In this document: positions 1-9,473 of the stretch, piece by piece
Position numbering within the stretch: the first letter of the stretch is position 1
Layout of the letters: the number at the start of each line of letters is the position of its first letter
Source of the DNA: Gardnerella leopoldii
GTDB taxonomy: Bacteria; Actinomycetota; Actinomycetes; Actinomycetales; Bifidobacteriaceae
DNA length: 64,000 bases
Direction: 5' to 3'
NCBI RefSeq assembly: GCF_003293675.1
Contig: NZ_CP029984.1
Location: forward strand, 434,043-498,042
Translations under genes and position numbers: made by a program
Notes under the pieces: model-generated
Databases searched by the model: none
Seen by the model: only the letters and a program-made list of their open reading frames with translations
What the model was told of the DNA's origin: nothing

Positions 1-209
1 CTTTTTAAGATTCTTGTTCTTTGAGTTGTAGGCGCAAAAGACGGCGCTTGTGATGGAAGCGCATTAGACTCTATTTTGCCTCTTTTTACGCGTTTTGGAG
101 TGAAACTAGGAGGCACGTTTGAGTTAGATGAATCGTTATTATGAGAAGGAGTGAAGATAGGTGGGTTTATATTATCTTCAGAAGGGTCCTCATACAATCT
201 AGAATTCAT
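1..209 (-). CDS. Partial gene, disordered N-terminus, probably LytR-CpsA-Psr family
   Basis: Only the first 69 codons lie in the window; the gene runs off the left edge. The ATG at 209 is preceded by GGAGG with a 4-nt gap. The visible part is hydrophilic and rich in Ser, Pro and Asn, with two PPxFTP-like motifs followed by a basic patch (KRVKRGK). Bifidobacterial LCP proteins often begin with such a cytoplasmic tail before their membrane anchor, and the next gene on the same strand is an LCP protein. That neighbourhood is the main reason for the call; no catalytic domain is visible, so the family is an inference. Confidence 0.45.
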   Translation of the reverse strand, partial: MNSRLYEDPSEDNINPPIFTPSHNNDSSNSNVPPSFTPKRVKRGKIESNALPSQAPSFAPTTQRTRILK

Positions 210-312
210 TCATCCTCCAAAATAAGCATGTATCTTCAATGACTATGAATATATAATATATAAATTTTATGCTCGTACATTAATATTCATAGATTACATC
301 TTGCTTAATTGT

Positions 313-1746
313 TTACTTTTTTCTAGGCACAGCGCAAAGTACATTGTTTGCATACTTGTCTGCAAAGCCAACGTATTGTCCTGTTTGTGGATCGTGAATA
401 GTTCCATTTTCAGGATTTACAATTCCTCCAGTATTTGGATCAATAAGTTGTCCTTGAGAATTTTTTATTAATCCTGTTTTTGGATCAACATGTCCCATCT
501 TCTTTGGATTTGTAGTTTTATTAAGTTTGTCGTTTTCGCTTATATTGCTATTGTCATCCGTATCTTCATTGTCTTGATCGTTCGTATCCTTAGGCGAATT
601 ATTGGCATTCTTTTTGTTAGTGCCGTTAGTTTTATGATTTAGCGATAGCGGTTTATTTTCACGCATTAAATCCCAAATATTGTCTGCTTCGTCAGACCAT
701 ACAACACGATTTGGATCATAAGGATCTGGAATAACAGGAGTAGTACGAGCATAAATATGTGAAGAATCTAATTTACGCATGCTTAATGCCAAACCGACCA
801 AAGTGGTAGGATTGGCCAAGCCTTCACTTATATTTAATGCTCCCAACGATGCTTTTGCAAGCTGGTAAAGCTCACTTGTCTGAGTAAATAAGTTTTTAGA
901 CAGTGCTTGATGTAAAAGCTGTTTAATCAAGTATTGCTGTCTTGTTGTTCGCATTATGTCAGAGCCATCGCTTGCTGTATCGTGGCGCATTCTAGCGTAT
1001 TGAGTAGCAAGTCGACCATTAAGATGCTGCATTCCTTGTTTGAAATTTACACCCGTATAGGCATCGCGAGTTGCTGTTGGGATGCATACGGATACTCCAC
1101 CAACTGCATCAATCATATTGCTTAATCCACTGAAATCAGCGACTATAAAATGATGGATATTTAAACCAGTAAGTGAATTAACAGCTTTTAACGAGCATGA
1201 TGCTGCTGAGGCTAAATCTCCGCCTTGTGTATATCCTAAGGCGAAAATTGAATTAAACATCACATGTTTTCTTGCAGGAATATGTCCTTTTGTAGTGTCG
1301 CATGCTGGTGCGTTTACCATAGAATCTCGTGGAATAGAAACGATATTCATGTATGATCTATCTGCGCTAATTTGAACTACCATAGTAGTATCTGACTGAT
1401 GATCACCAGTTTCACCGTCGTGTGTGAAGCTTTGATTGTTCCCATCTCGAGAATCTTGACCTAAAACAAGAAAAGTTACTGGTTTGCCTGCGTTAATATC
1501 AAGTGTCTGATTAGCTTCTGGATCTTTAGATATGACGTTTACAACTCTGTTACTTACAGCAGAAGAAAAATCTAACCACACTGCAGCTATGATTGTTGAA
1601 AAGAATGTAAGTACTGAAATAACAAGCATACACAGTATCTTGCGCGTGCGGTTAATCATTCTATAACCAAGACTATGATGAGGAGTTGAATTCCAATCTT
1701 CGCCTGGTTGGTACCGCATGCCTTCATGATACCGTGAAGTTGTCAT
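313..1746 (-). CDS. LytR-CpsA-Psr (LCP) family cell-envelope ligase
   Basis: LCP enzymes transfer undecaprenyl-linked glycopolymers to peptidoglycan on the outer face of the membrane. The 477-aa product has a short basic N-terminus, one membrane anchor (ILCMLVISVLTFFSTIIAA) and an LCP domain. Visible motifs are VLGQDSRDG, the acidic SDTTMVV segment, SIPRDSMV with the conserved Arg, and a later QYARMRHD block. I chose the ATG at 1746 because AAGG lies 5 nt upstream; an in-frame start 25 codons earlier lacks a ribosome site. After the domain comes an Asn/Asp/Lys-rich linker, then a short tail of repeated DPxTG units (DPKTG, DPNTG, DPQTG). It is divergent from the glycosyltransferase gene at 2068 and on the same strand as the partial gene at the left edge. 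The specific glycopolymer is unknown. Confidence 0.88.
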   Translation of the reverse strand: MTTSRYHEGMRYQPGEDWNSTPHHSLGYRMINRTRKILCMLVISVLTFFSTIIAAVWLDFSSAVSNRVVNVISKDPEANQTLDINAGKPVTFLVLGQDSRDGNNQSFTHDGETGDHQSDTTMVVQISADRSYMNIVSIPRDSMVNAPACDTTKGHIPARKHVMFNSIFALGYTQGGDLASAASCSLKAVNSLTGLNIHHFIVADFSGLSNMIDAVGGVSVCIPTATRDAYTGVNFKQGMQHLNGRLATQYARMRHDTASDGSDIMRTTRQQYLIKQLLHQALSKNLFTQTSELYQLAKASLGALNISEGLANPTTLVGLALSMRKLDSSHIYARTTPVIPDPYDPNRVVWSDEADNIWDLMRENKPLSLNHKTNGTNKKNANNSPKDTNDQDNEDTDDNSNISENDKLNKTTNPKKMGHVDPKTGLIKNSQGQLIDPNTGGIVNPENGTIHDPQTGQYVGFADKYANNVLCAVPRKK

Positions 1747-2067
1747 CGTACCTTCTTTCTCAATAATGAGGAACCTTTTAGGTTGTGGCAATATCATTTC
1801 TTTTGCCATCGAATAAATCAATATTCAATGGACACATATAACGCGCCATTATAGTACATGGCAATGAGATTTATGACACCTGGTTGTGTTGAATATTATT
1901 TGATCTTTTAATGAAAATTTTAATAAGTTTAAGCAAATATTCTAATTAAATTTATATGGAATGCACTGGTTAATATGAACAAAAATATTAATAAAATATG
2001 TATAAATTTATTTAGAATTACGACTTGTGTTTTGGTGGATACATACCCCCTGCGTAAACTGGTAAGT

Positions 2068-5000
2068 ATGGATTCGATAACCGCTCATAATCTTACATTT
2101 GAAGACGAAGTTTTACAGGTGCTGTCATCTGCGAAAGATGCGCATCCTCATGATGTGGATTCGTCCATTATGGCAATGATGTGTGTGGAGCGAGATACTC
2201 GTTTTTATGTTGATACGTTACATGCAGTACTAAGTCAATCAATTCTTCCTGGAACTTTGGTAATAGTCGATTGTGCTAGTCGAGTAAAACAGACTATGCA
2301 AACGAATTTACAAATAAAAATTAATTCATCTATGCTTGCGGGAGCAATTAATACTAGGAAATCATTATTGCAGAATGCTAATAATATCGATTCCAATAAT
2401 GCAATTGATAGCGATTCAAAATATAGACCAAATACTAATCGCGTAAATAATACTCGCGTAAACAATAGTGAAGATAAATCTGTACGCATAATTATTATTC
2501 CCATTTCTTATGCTCATTCTTTTGGAGATGCAATAGAAAAATCTTTGCGCAAGATTTTGCCTTGTGCAGGAGTTTCTGCATTATGGCTTTTGCATGATGA
2601 TTCTCGTCCTGCAGACTTCCATTGCTTAGAATATTTGCGTGAAACTTGGCGCAATACTCCGACTGCATCAGTATTGGGAGCTAAACAAGTTGATTGGCAA
2701 GGAAATATCTTGCACAACGTTGGAATGTATGCTTGGCGTCACGGTGTTCATACTCTTACTGTTGACGGCGAGCCAGATCAAGAACAGTATGATGGGCGTG
2801 GAGATGTGTATGCAGTATCGCTAGCAGGTGCTTTAGTCACATTAACTGCATGGCAGACTTTACGCGGTACGCAACCATGGATGACAACTTTTGGCGAATC
2901 AAGAGATTTTTGTCGTAGAGTATGTCTATCTGGAGGTCGTGTTGTTGTAGTTCCTTCAGCTCGTATCGCACACAGGCGTGCAAGGTTAGAAGGTATCCGT
3001 ACTCGTAACGGTGATGCTAGAAATCATAATAATTCAGGATCTAAATATGGTGTAGCAGCTTCTCTCGTAGCTAAGCAGCGTTACAAATACACTGATATTA
3101 GTATTTTTTTGTGGCCTCTTATATGGATTCTTAGTTTGCCTGCTTGTTTCGTTGGCGCTTTGCATTCGCTGTTTGCTAAACATCCTTATATAGCGTGGAT
3201 CCGTCTGCTTTTGCCATGGCTTGCTATTATGCAATTACCTAGAGCAGTTTTTGCTCGCAGAAGGATTGCAAGGAATACTCGTGTTCCATTAAAGCGACTT
3301 GTTCCTCTTATCGCAGATCGTCATCAAGTTGCACGTTGGCGTGATCGTAGTTCTGCTTTCCAAGCTCAACAGCATTTCGTGCTGTTAAGTCCTCTAGCGA
3401 AGCGGCATTTGCATATTCGAGTGTTGCGTAGGTGGAGTGCTGTTATTCTTGCGTCTCTTCTTCTTTTTGCAGTCATATTGAATTTATATGGCTCTCCATG
3501 GCGTGAAATTTTAAGTGGCGCTTCTTGGAATGCGCAGCAATGGTTACCAACGGGTGCAGATTTCAATCAACTATGGAATTCTGCTATTGGTGCATGGGTT
3601 CCTGATGATGGTTTTGGACCTGCAATTCCTCCAGCACCATGGCTAAGTATTTGGGCAATCGCATCAACTGTGGTTGGTGCTAACCCGTTATTGGCTGTCA
3701 CATTAATGTTCTTCTTAGCTGCTCCAGCTATGTGTTTAAGTTTTTGGGCTCTTGCTGGCGTATTTACGCGCTCGGATACTGTACGTGTATGCGCTGGTAT
3801 TTGCTGGACTATGATTGCTATTGCTTTTGGTTTGTTTGCACGCGGTGATTTGCCAATGTTAATGACTATGGCATTTTTGCCTGCAGCATTTGCTTTTGCG
3901 TTCCATGCTGTTGGAATGTACGTAACAGAAGATCCTGTGCGTCCTGTTAAATCCACTCAATGTGCAGCATGCGCAGCATTATGCTTTATGGTTCCAGTAG
4001 CTGCAGAACCGCAGCTTGTTTTGCCTCTTATTGTTATTTTTATTGCAGCGTTTATTATGGTGCGCTCTCATCGTATTATGTTTGCGCTTATGCCTATACC
4101 ATCGATAATTGTTCTGCTTCCTACAATAGGAAGTGCTATTAGATATGGCGGATCTGGAATGTGGCGTCAATTGTTCTCTAGTATGGCTTTGCCATTGAGA
4201 AGTGTGCAAGGTGCTCCACGCGTAAGCGATTACGCTGATGTTTTGTTGCACGCTTTTAATATGGCTTCTCCTAATGTTGAAATTAATATGCCATTGATGA
4301 GCTTAAGAACAATAATAATGGTAATTTTTGCAATTCTAGCTGTTGTTATGGCTGTTACGTCATTAACTTTGCCTTTTGCTTTGCGAGTTTCTCGAATGAT
4401 GTGGGTTGTGATTATTTCCGGAATGCTGTTATCTCTTATTGCTGCTCGTGTTGTAGTTGCATCCGATATTTCGGGACCTGTTGCTGCAAGCGTTTTGCCT
4501 GGAGTCGCATTATCTACTGTCGGCATTTTATCTTGTATGTGCATGGTTGCCGGTCAAGCTGTTCGACGCTTTGAGCCACTACGTACTTCGAAGGAATCTG
4601 AGTCCCAAATTTTTGATAACTATAAAACTCGTGCAAGTAGACGTGCTGCAATGCGTCGTTCTGCGGCACAATTGTTGCAGCACATAATTCGCGTAGCACG
4701 CGCTGTTCTTGCAAGTGGCATGTTGACTATGGCGGTTCTTTTGGGTCTTTTTGCTGTATTGAGCGGACCTGCTACATCTATTTGCGCAAATAACAATGAG
4801 CTCCCTATGGTTGTTTCTGATTATTTGCGAAAAGACGATACTCGGCGAATACTTGCTTTAAGAGCTCAAAGTAGCCATGATTTGTCAATCTCTATTATGC
4901 GAACATCTAAGGGAGATGCAATAGACGAATCTCCAGCACTTCGTGTTAGACAAGTAATGTTTGGTGATTCATCAAGTAATAAAGCAATATATCGCGCCTC

Positions 5001-5469
5001 AGCACAATTGTTATCTCATGCAGATAATGGCGCAATTTCAACGTTAAAGCAACTTGGAATTGGCGGTATTTATATTGTTAATAGTTCAGAAAATAAGCAG
5101 GTTTCCCATAAAACTTCTATGTCAATACAACAATTGTTACATCCTTCTGTGCAAACTGTAAGTAATGTTAACAAAGAAGCTACTGAACAATTAATTGCAC
5201 ACGTTAACGCTTCTGACGGTACACAATTAGTTGTTTCATCACCGCAAGGAACTTATTGCAGATTTGATGGTGTGCCTGATTCTAAGTCGTTGTCTTCTAC
5301 ATCTCCGTATTATCGATCTAGGCCTCTTGCGTGGAGAGTTCCTTGGATTATTGTTTCTTCTATGGTATTACTGCTGTACTGTATTGTTGCCGTGCCTCGA
5401 TTTGGCAGACATGCAATGATAGAACGTTCAGATGACAGGCATGAGGAGGAATTAGATGAACTGGCATAA
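2068..5469 (+). CDS. Very large membrane-bound family 2 glycosyltransferase
   Basis: This 1,133-aa protein combines an N-terminal GT-A fold glycosyltransferase domain with a long polytopic membrane region. The catalytic part shows WLLHDDSRP (the DxD-like metal site region), LGAKQVDWQGN and a FGESRDFCRRV block typical of GT2 enzymes such as those acting on actinobacterial envelope polysaccharides. From about residue 350 many hydrophobic segments follow, then a soluble outer domain and a last membrane helix near the C-terminus. An Asn/Ser-rich insertion sits near residues 90-130. The start is uncertain: an in-frame ATG at 1975 would add 31 residues, but the homologous part begins near MDSITAHN at 2068. 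Its end overlaps the next gene by 14 nt, so the two are co-transcribed and probably translationally coupled. Substrate unknown. Confidence 0.82.
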   Translation: MDSITAHNLTFEDEVLQVLSSAKDAHPHDVDSSIMAMMCVERDTRFYVDTLHAVLSQSILPGTLVIVDCASRVKQTMQTNLQIKINSSMLAGAINTRKSLLQNANNIDSNNAIDSDSKYRPNTNRVNNTRVNNSEDKSVRIIIIPISYAHSFGDAIEKSLRKILPCAGVSALWLLHDDSRPADFHCLEYLRETWRNTPTASVLGAKQVDWQGNILHNVGMYAWRHGVHTLTVDGEPDQEQYDGRGDVYAVSLAGALVTLTAWQTLRGTQPWMTTFGESRDFCRRVCLSGGRVVVVPSARIAHRRARLEGIRTRNGDARNHNNSGSKYGVAASLVAKQRYKYTDISIFLWPLIWILSLPACFVGALHSLFAKHPYIAWIRLLLPWLAIMQLPRAVFARRRIARNTRVPLKRLVPLIADRHQVARWRDRSSAFQAQQHFVLLSPLAKRHLHIRVLRRWSAVILASLLLFAVILNLYGSPWREILSGASWNAQQWLPTGADFNQLWNSAIGAWVPDDGFGPAIPPAPWLSIWAIASTVVGANPLLAVTLMFFLAAPAMCLSFWALAGVFTRSDTVRVCAGICWTMIAIAFGLFARGDLPMLMTMAFLPAAFAFAFHAVGMYVTEDPVRPVKSTQCAACAALCFMVPVAAEPQLVLPLIVIFIAAFIMVRSHRIMFALMPIPSIIVLLPTIGSAIRYGGSGMWRQLFSSMALPLRSVQGAPRVSDYADVLLHAFNMASPNVEINMPLMSLRTIIMVIFAILAVVMAVTSLTLPFALRVSRMMWVVIISGMLLSLIAARVVVASDISGPVAASVLPGVALSTVGILSCMCMVAGQAVRRFEPLRTSKESESQIFDNYKTRASRRAAMRRSAAQLLQHIIRVARAVLASGMLTMAVLLGLFAVLSGPATSICANNNELPMVVSDYLRKDDTRRILALRAQSSHDLSISIMRTSKGDAIDESPALRVRQVMFGDSSSNKAIYRASAQLLSHADNGAISTLKQLGIGGIYIVNSSENKQVSHKTSMSIQQLLHPSVQTVSNVNKEATEQLIAHVNASDGTQLVVSSPQGTYCRFDGVPDSKSLSSTSPYYRSRPLAWRVPWIIVSSMVLLLYCIVAVPRFGRHAMIERSDDRHEEELDELA

Positions 5470-7042
5470 AAATCCTCATGAGGGCTCTAAGCATGGTGAA
5501 GTAAATGCAGATGTAGATATTAATCGCAAGAACAAAATAGTCAGTATTGTCTCACTTGCTATTTTTAGTGCAATAATACTTATTGCTTCTGCATGTGTTG
5601 TTGCATTATGCTTACCAATGCCTCACTTTGTAGATAATCCTAATACTCCATCTAGTGGCGTTATAAGTAGTGTTGGTTCTACTCGTTTGCAAACTATTTG
5701 TCCTATTCGATTGTCTCTTCCAGATTTGACTCAATATGGTGATAGCGAATATAACGAATCAGAAGGCGATTTACAATCTTCTGCTCGTTATGGTGCTTTT
5801 GGAGATGTGTATAGTTCTAGCTTGCGTAACATACGAGATAACAATGATCAATCTATTACGTTGAATTCAAAATCAACTGATGATGATACGTCAGCTTTTA
5901 TTGCTAACAATAATGTAAATCATGACGCTCAAGTTCTAGAAGGACATTTATCACGAGTTGGATCTGGCACTGGAATATCTGCTTCCATGGTTTCATGGGC
6001 TACTAAAGGTGACGTAAAAGGTTTATCTGCAACTACCTGTTCCATGCCGTCTATGAAACAGACATTCCTAGTTCCAGAATCTGCTGATGGAATTTCTATT
6101 CGTTTAGAAGCATTTAATGCTGCTTCAAAATCTACTGTTGTTCGTGTTAAAGCTTGGTCTGCAGAACATGGCAACAATCAGTTAAATCTTTCTACAGGAA
6201 GTGCTTTTACTGTTCCTGCTCGTTCTCACGCATATTTTGATCTTGCTGCTGCTTCTCCTAAGACTTCTGGATTATACGTGCAAGTTGAAAGCGAGCAGAC
6301 ACCTATAGCATCATTTGTAAAAGTCGTTCATATGAGTGGCTTATCTGTAAAAGGTGTAGATATTGTTCATGAATTAAGCACTCAATCTAACACAAATATT
6401 CTTTCAGGTATTAGTGAAGGCGATCAATCTAAGTTATATGTATGGCCAAATAAAGATGGTAATGTAACACTTTCATGGATGAATGATACAGGTTCTAAAG
6501 AAGTAAAGAATTTGACGTTAAAAGCACACCATTTGCAAGTTGTCGATCTTGGAAAAGTTCCAGAGCATGTTAATGCTTTGAGCGTAAGTGGAGATGTTCC
6601 TACTCAAGTAATGATGTCTATTACTAAAGATGGCAAAGATAATCAGTCAGATGTAGCTTTTATTACACCATCTAACGTGCAAGGTAGTGGCGCAATTGTT
6701 TCACCTGTTTCTGCTAATGAAACAGCTCTATACCTTTCTTCTTCAAGCGATAAAGATACTTCTGTGCGTTTGCAAGGATTTGATTTAAATGGTGTATTAG
6801 CTGCTACAAAAAACGTAACGATTCCTGCGAATGCATCTTTAAGAATTCCTGTTTCAGACATTTCGCACGATGTAGTTATGTTTATTGCGAAATCGCATAG
6901 CAAAGTTTCTTTGTCTGCCCGTATTCATAAAGATGAAATCGATAAGGCTGGTATAGCAGGTATTTCTTGGCTTTCTGCGCAATCTTTGGAGCCGCAAGAA
7001 ATGAAGGTATACGTTAAAACTGACAATCATATTGTGCAATAA
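5456..7042 (+). CDS. DUF5719-like exported envelope protein
   Basis: A 528-aa protein with one N-terminal membrane helix (IVSIVSLAIFSAIILIASAC) and a long beta-rich extracellular part. Actinobacteria commonly carry a DUF5719 gene directly behind a large membrane glycosyltransferase; the arrangement here is the same, with GAGGAGG ahead of the ATG inside the last codons of the upstream gene. The outer part contains repeated segments of alternating hydrophobic residues (for example VRVKAWSAEHGN and VRLQGFDLNGV) suggesting two or more related beta-sandwich modules. The function of the family is not established; the coupling suggests it assists the glycosyltransferase at the envelope. The family name rests on gene order and general sequence character, not on a profile search. 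Confidence 0.7.
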   Translation: MNWHKNPHEGSKHGEVNADVDINRKNKIVSIVSLAIFSAIILIASACVVALCLPMPHFVDNPNTPSSGVISSVGSTRLQTICPIRLSLPDLTQYGDSEYNESEGDLQSSARYGAFGDVYSSSLRNIRDNNDQSITLNSKSTDDDTSAFIANNNVNHDAQVLEGHLSRVGSGTGISASMVSWATKGDVKGLSATTCSMPSMKQTFLVPESADGISIRLEAFNAASKSTVVRVKAWSAEHGNNQLNLSTGSAFTVPARSHAYFDLAAASPKTSGLYVQVESEQTPIASFVKVVHMSGLSVKGVDIVHELSTQSNTNILSGISEGDQSKLYVWPNKDGNVTLSWMNDTGSKEVKNLTLKAHHLQVVDLGKVPEHVNALSVSGDVPTQVMMSITKDGKDNQSDVAFITPSNVQGSGAIVSPVSANETALYLSSSSDKDTSVRLQGFDLNGVLAATKNVTIPANASLRIPVSDISHDVVMFIAKSHSKVSLSARIHKDEIDKAGIAGISWLSAQSLEPQEMKVYVKTDNHIVQ

Positions 7043-7073
7043 TACGAATAAAAATATTGCTATAAGCGACTAT

Positions 7074-7109
7074 AAATTAATTAAAATACTTGATAATTTT
7101 AATTAATTT
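7074..7109. terminator. Perfect AT-only inverted repeat between convergent genes
   Basis: Two 14-base arms (7074-7087 and 7096-7109) are perfect reverse complements with an 8-nt loop. All paired bases are A or T. It sits between the stop of the DUF5719 gene and the convergent stop at 7119, so it may serve as a weak bidirectional terminator. Confidence 0.55.
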
Positions 7110-7118
7110 AAAAATTGT

Positions 7119-7547
7119 TTACAGACCCCAATCTGGATCAATTTCTTCTGGTCTGCGACCGTATAGTTCTGCTAAGCGTTGCACAAGCTCATCTCTGATA
7201 GCATATTGAAGTTCACTTCTGCTGCTTACATGAGTGCATAGCGGAAGCCTATACAATACAATTCTAGATTGCATACCACGGCTAGCTGGAAACGCTTGTG
7301 AAAGTATTCTGCGGTTTTGTTCCCATAACAGTGGTTGTGAAGGTGGCACATCTTCTACTGCAAATTGAACGTCTTTAGTTAATGCTCTCCAAGCACTGTT
7401 AAGACGTCTAATTTGAGCCGCTACCATAGCATCGAACATTCCGCTAGCGGTTCTATATTGTGGCAGGCGAGTACCAAATATTGGTGCCCTAAGACCTCTA
7501 CCATGCCTATTTCTATAGTGACGTTCTTCCCAAATTAGACCTGTCAT
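7119..7547 (-). CDS. Metallopeptidase-family (zincin-fold) protein without HExxH
   Basis: The 142-aa product matches from memory the small actinobacterial family annotated as metallopeptidase and found beside the glycosyltransferase/DUF5719 pair. Recognisable blocks are the opening RHGRGLRAPIFG, the central QFAVEDVPPSQP, RIVLYRLPL and the C-terminal AIRDELVQRLAELYGRRPEEIDPDWG. The last block aligns with the zinc-binding helix of true members, but HExxH is replaced by RDELVQRL, so zinc-dependent hydrolysis is unlikely. I recall that other actinobacterial members of this branch also lack the motif. It is convergent with the envelope operon. Role unknown. Confidence 0.72.
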   Translation of the reverse strand: MTGLIWEERHYRNRHGRGLRAPIFGTRLPQYRTASGMFDAMVAAQIRRLNSAWRALTKDVQFAVEDVPPSQPLLWEQNRRILSQAFPASRGMQSRIVLYRLPLCTHVSSRSELQYAIRDELVQRLAELYGRRPEEIDPDWGL

Positions 7548-7602
7548 GCTTCCACTTTACGAGAAGGCTAGGGCAATAATATGTAAATAATTAATATGCG
7601 GT

Positions 7603-7621
7603 GTGTGAAATACGCTCACAC
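7603..7621. promoter_or_regulatory. Inverted repeat GTGTGA-N7-TCACAC upstream of HAD gene
   Basis: A 6-base inverted repeat with a 7-nt spacer lies about 45 bases before the HAD-phosphatase start, directly next to an AT-rich TATAGAATACT stretch that could serve as a -10. It resembles a transcription-factor site; the spacing differs from the lac-type operator in front of pyk. Confidence 0.3.
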
Positions 7622-7666
7622 TATAGAATACTGTATATATGGTTTTAAAAGTCAGGAGGATTTGTA

Positions 7667-8488
7667 ATGCTCAAACCAATAGTGCATGATTGGAATGAGT
7701 TTAATCTTGACTTGAGCATTGCTGAATCGTCTCTTATTGCTTTTGATTTAGATAACACACTGGCATGTTCTAAAAAACCTATGCTTAAATCGATGGCTGA
7801 ATCATTAAGTAAACTGATTGATATAATTCCTGTTGCTGTAATAACAGGTGGCTGCTTAGAGTTAGTTAAGAAGCAAATTTTAGATATGCTAACTACTGGC
7901 ACTAATCTTAAAAATATTCACATAATGCCCACTAATGGAACTAGTTATTATCGTGTGAATAATGACATGTCATTGCAATGTGTTTATGAGCATAGTATCG
8001 ATTTTAAGCAAGCGCAATGCGTTATTGATGCAATACACAAGTGTGCAAAAAATATGGGCGTTTGGAAAGAACCCGGCGATCCAATGCTGTGGGGAGAACA
8101 GATAGAGAACCGCGGTAGTCAAATTACTTTTTCGGCACTAGGACAACTAGCTCCTATTGAATATAAAAAAACTTGGGATCCTAGCGGTTGTTTGAAAGCT
8201 CAACTTGCACAAAGCATTTCTCAAGCTTTACCTAATTTTGCTGTACGCGCTGGAGGAGATACTAGCATCGATATATACAGGCGCGGTGACGATAAAGCTC
8301 AAGCTTTGCGAATGCTATCTCAATATTGTGATTTTAATATTGAAAAAATTACTTTTATTGGCGATCGTATGTATCCTGGAGGAAACGATTATCCTACTGC
8401 CTTTACAGGAGCGTTAGTTGTTAAAGTAAGTAATCCTTCGGATACCTTAGAGCTTTGTAATAAGGTACTTAATATTTTAGAAATATAG
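7667..8488 (+). CDS. HAD-superfamily (IIB-type) phosphatase
   Basis: A 273-aa cytosolic hydrolase of the haloacid dehalogenase superfamily. Motif I is FDLDNTLACSKKP (nucleophile Asp and general-acid Asp near residues 26 and 28), motif II is VAVITGG, and the C-terminal motif IV region is ITFIGDRMYPGGNDYP. The cap placement and length resemble the HAD-IIB group that includes phosphomannomutase-like and sugar-phosphate phosphatases. The substrate cannot be read from sequence. The start is well supported by AGGAGG six bases upstream. It stands as a single gene between convergent and downstream neighbours. Confidence 0.8.
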   Translation: MLKPIVHDWNEFNLDLSIAESSLIAFDLDNTLACSKKPMLKSMAESLSKLIDIIPVAVITGGCLELVKKQILDMLTTGTNLKNIHIMPTNGTSYYRVNNDMSLQCVYEHSIDFKQAQCVIDAIHKCAKNMGVWKEPGDPMLWGEQIENRGSQITFSALGQLAPIEYKKTWDPSGCLKAQLAQSISQALPNFAVRAGGDTSIDIYRRGDDKAQALRMLSQYCDFNIEKITFIGDRMYPGGNDYPTAFTGALVVKVSNPSDTLELCNKVLNILEI

Positions 8489-8579
8489 AATTTTATTAAT
8501 TTTTCATTTTAAAATACCTTTTATCCACAATAACATTTTTTATTTGCATAGTTAATAAGCGATCGCATATGCTGTCATT

Positions 8580-9473
8580 ATGGTTGGGAGACGCAAGGTT
8601 ATAAACCACCAAAACAAAAAGAAGTATAGAAGCGTGACATCTCATGGGGGATTAGCATGTCACGCATCTGTACCTTGTGGTGTATGTGAAAACAAGGATG
8701 TTGATTTTATAAATTGGCGTTTTGCTAGTTGGAAGAATGTAGCGATTGCTTTATTTAATTTATTTTTGCCTCGCGCATGTGCAGGCTGTGATACTCCAGA
8801 TTATATATTGTGTGAAAACTGCAAGAAAGCGTTGCAATGCTGGAAACGTGTACCATTTACCAGAACACTATGTGGATATCGCTACGCTTGCGGCTTGTAT
8901 TCTACGGTTGTTCGTCGCGCAATATTGTTATGGAAGGATCATTTCGATATTGCATGTGACAAAATATTTGGTGAACTTATTGGCGATTTAGTAGTAGAAG
9001 TTATATCTAAATTTTTGCGCTCGCATTCTTGTTATATAAGTGAAAATCCTATATTTGTTATACCAGTTCCGTCATCTAAGTATTCATCAAGACATCGTGG
9101 GCGTAAACATATGTTGCCTGTTGCAAATTGTGTTGCTAAACGATTGTGTAATAGTGGCATTAGGGCATACGTTTTAGATATTGTAAGTATGAATGCTAGA
9201 ATTACTGCGAAATCAGTGCAAACTTCCAGTTTTCGTGGAAGGTCTAACAGAATTTCTAAAGCGTTTAGCATCGATTTCAAAGAATTGAGAAAGCAAAAGT
9301 CTGAAAATCAACGCGAGTACAAAGCTATTGTATTGGATGATATTGTAACTACTGGCTCAACTATGAATAGCTGCGTTTCAACTCTACAGAGTAGTGGAAT
9401 TACTGTTTTGGCATGCTTTTCTTTAGCGTGTGTATGCAATAAGGATGATCGTACAGCAGATTACGAATGTTAG
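8580..9473 (+). CDS. ComF-family amidophosphoribosyltransferase-like protein
   Basis: The 297-aa product shows the ComF layout: a zinc-ribbon segment (RACAGCDTPDYILCENCKK, four Cys) then a type I phosphoribosyltransferase domain with the PRPP-binding loop AIVLDDIVTTGSTMNSC near the C-terminus. ComF proteins are linked to DNA uptake in naturally competent bacteria, although in actinobacteria the role is unclear. The N-terminal 55 residues before LFLPRACAGC are longer than usual, and the ATG at 8580 has no clear ribosome site, so the true start may be further inside. Its stop codon overlaps the stop of the convergent histidine kinase gene. Confidence 0.82.
   Translation: MVGRRKVINHQNKKKYRSVTSHGGLACHASVPCGVCENKDVDFINWRFASWKNVAIALFNLFLPRACAGCDTPDYILCENCKKALQCWKRVPFTRTLCGYRYACGLYSTVVRRAILLWKDHFDIACDKIFGELIGDLVVEVISKFLRSHSCYISENPIFVIPVPSSKYSSRHRGRKHMLPVANCVAKRLCNSGIRAYVLDIVSMNARITAKSVQTSSFRGRSNRISKAFSIDFKELRKQKSENQREYKAIVLDDIVTTGSTMNSCVSTLQSSGITVLACFSLACVCNKDDRTADYEC

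Noticed and set aside
8521..8529. A perfect DnaA box TTATCCACA
   Set aside because: A single copy without a cluster, AT-rich unwinding region or dnaA/dnaN neighbours; likely chance.
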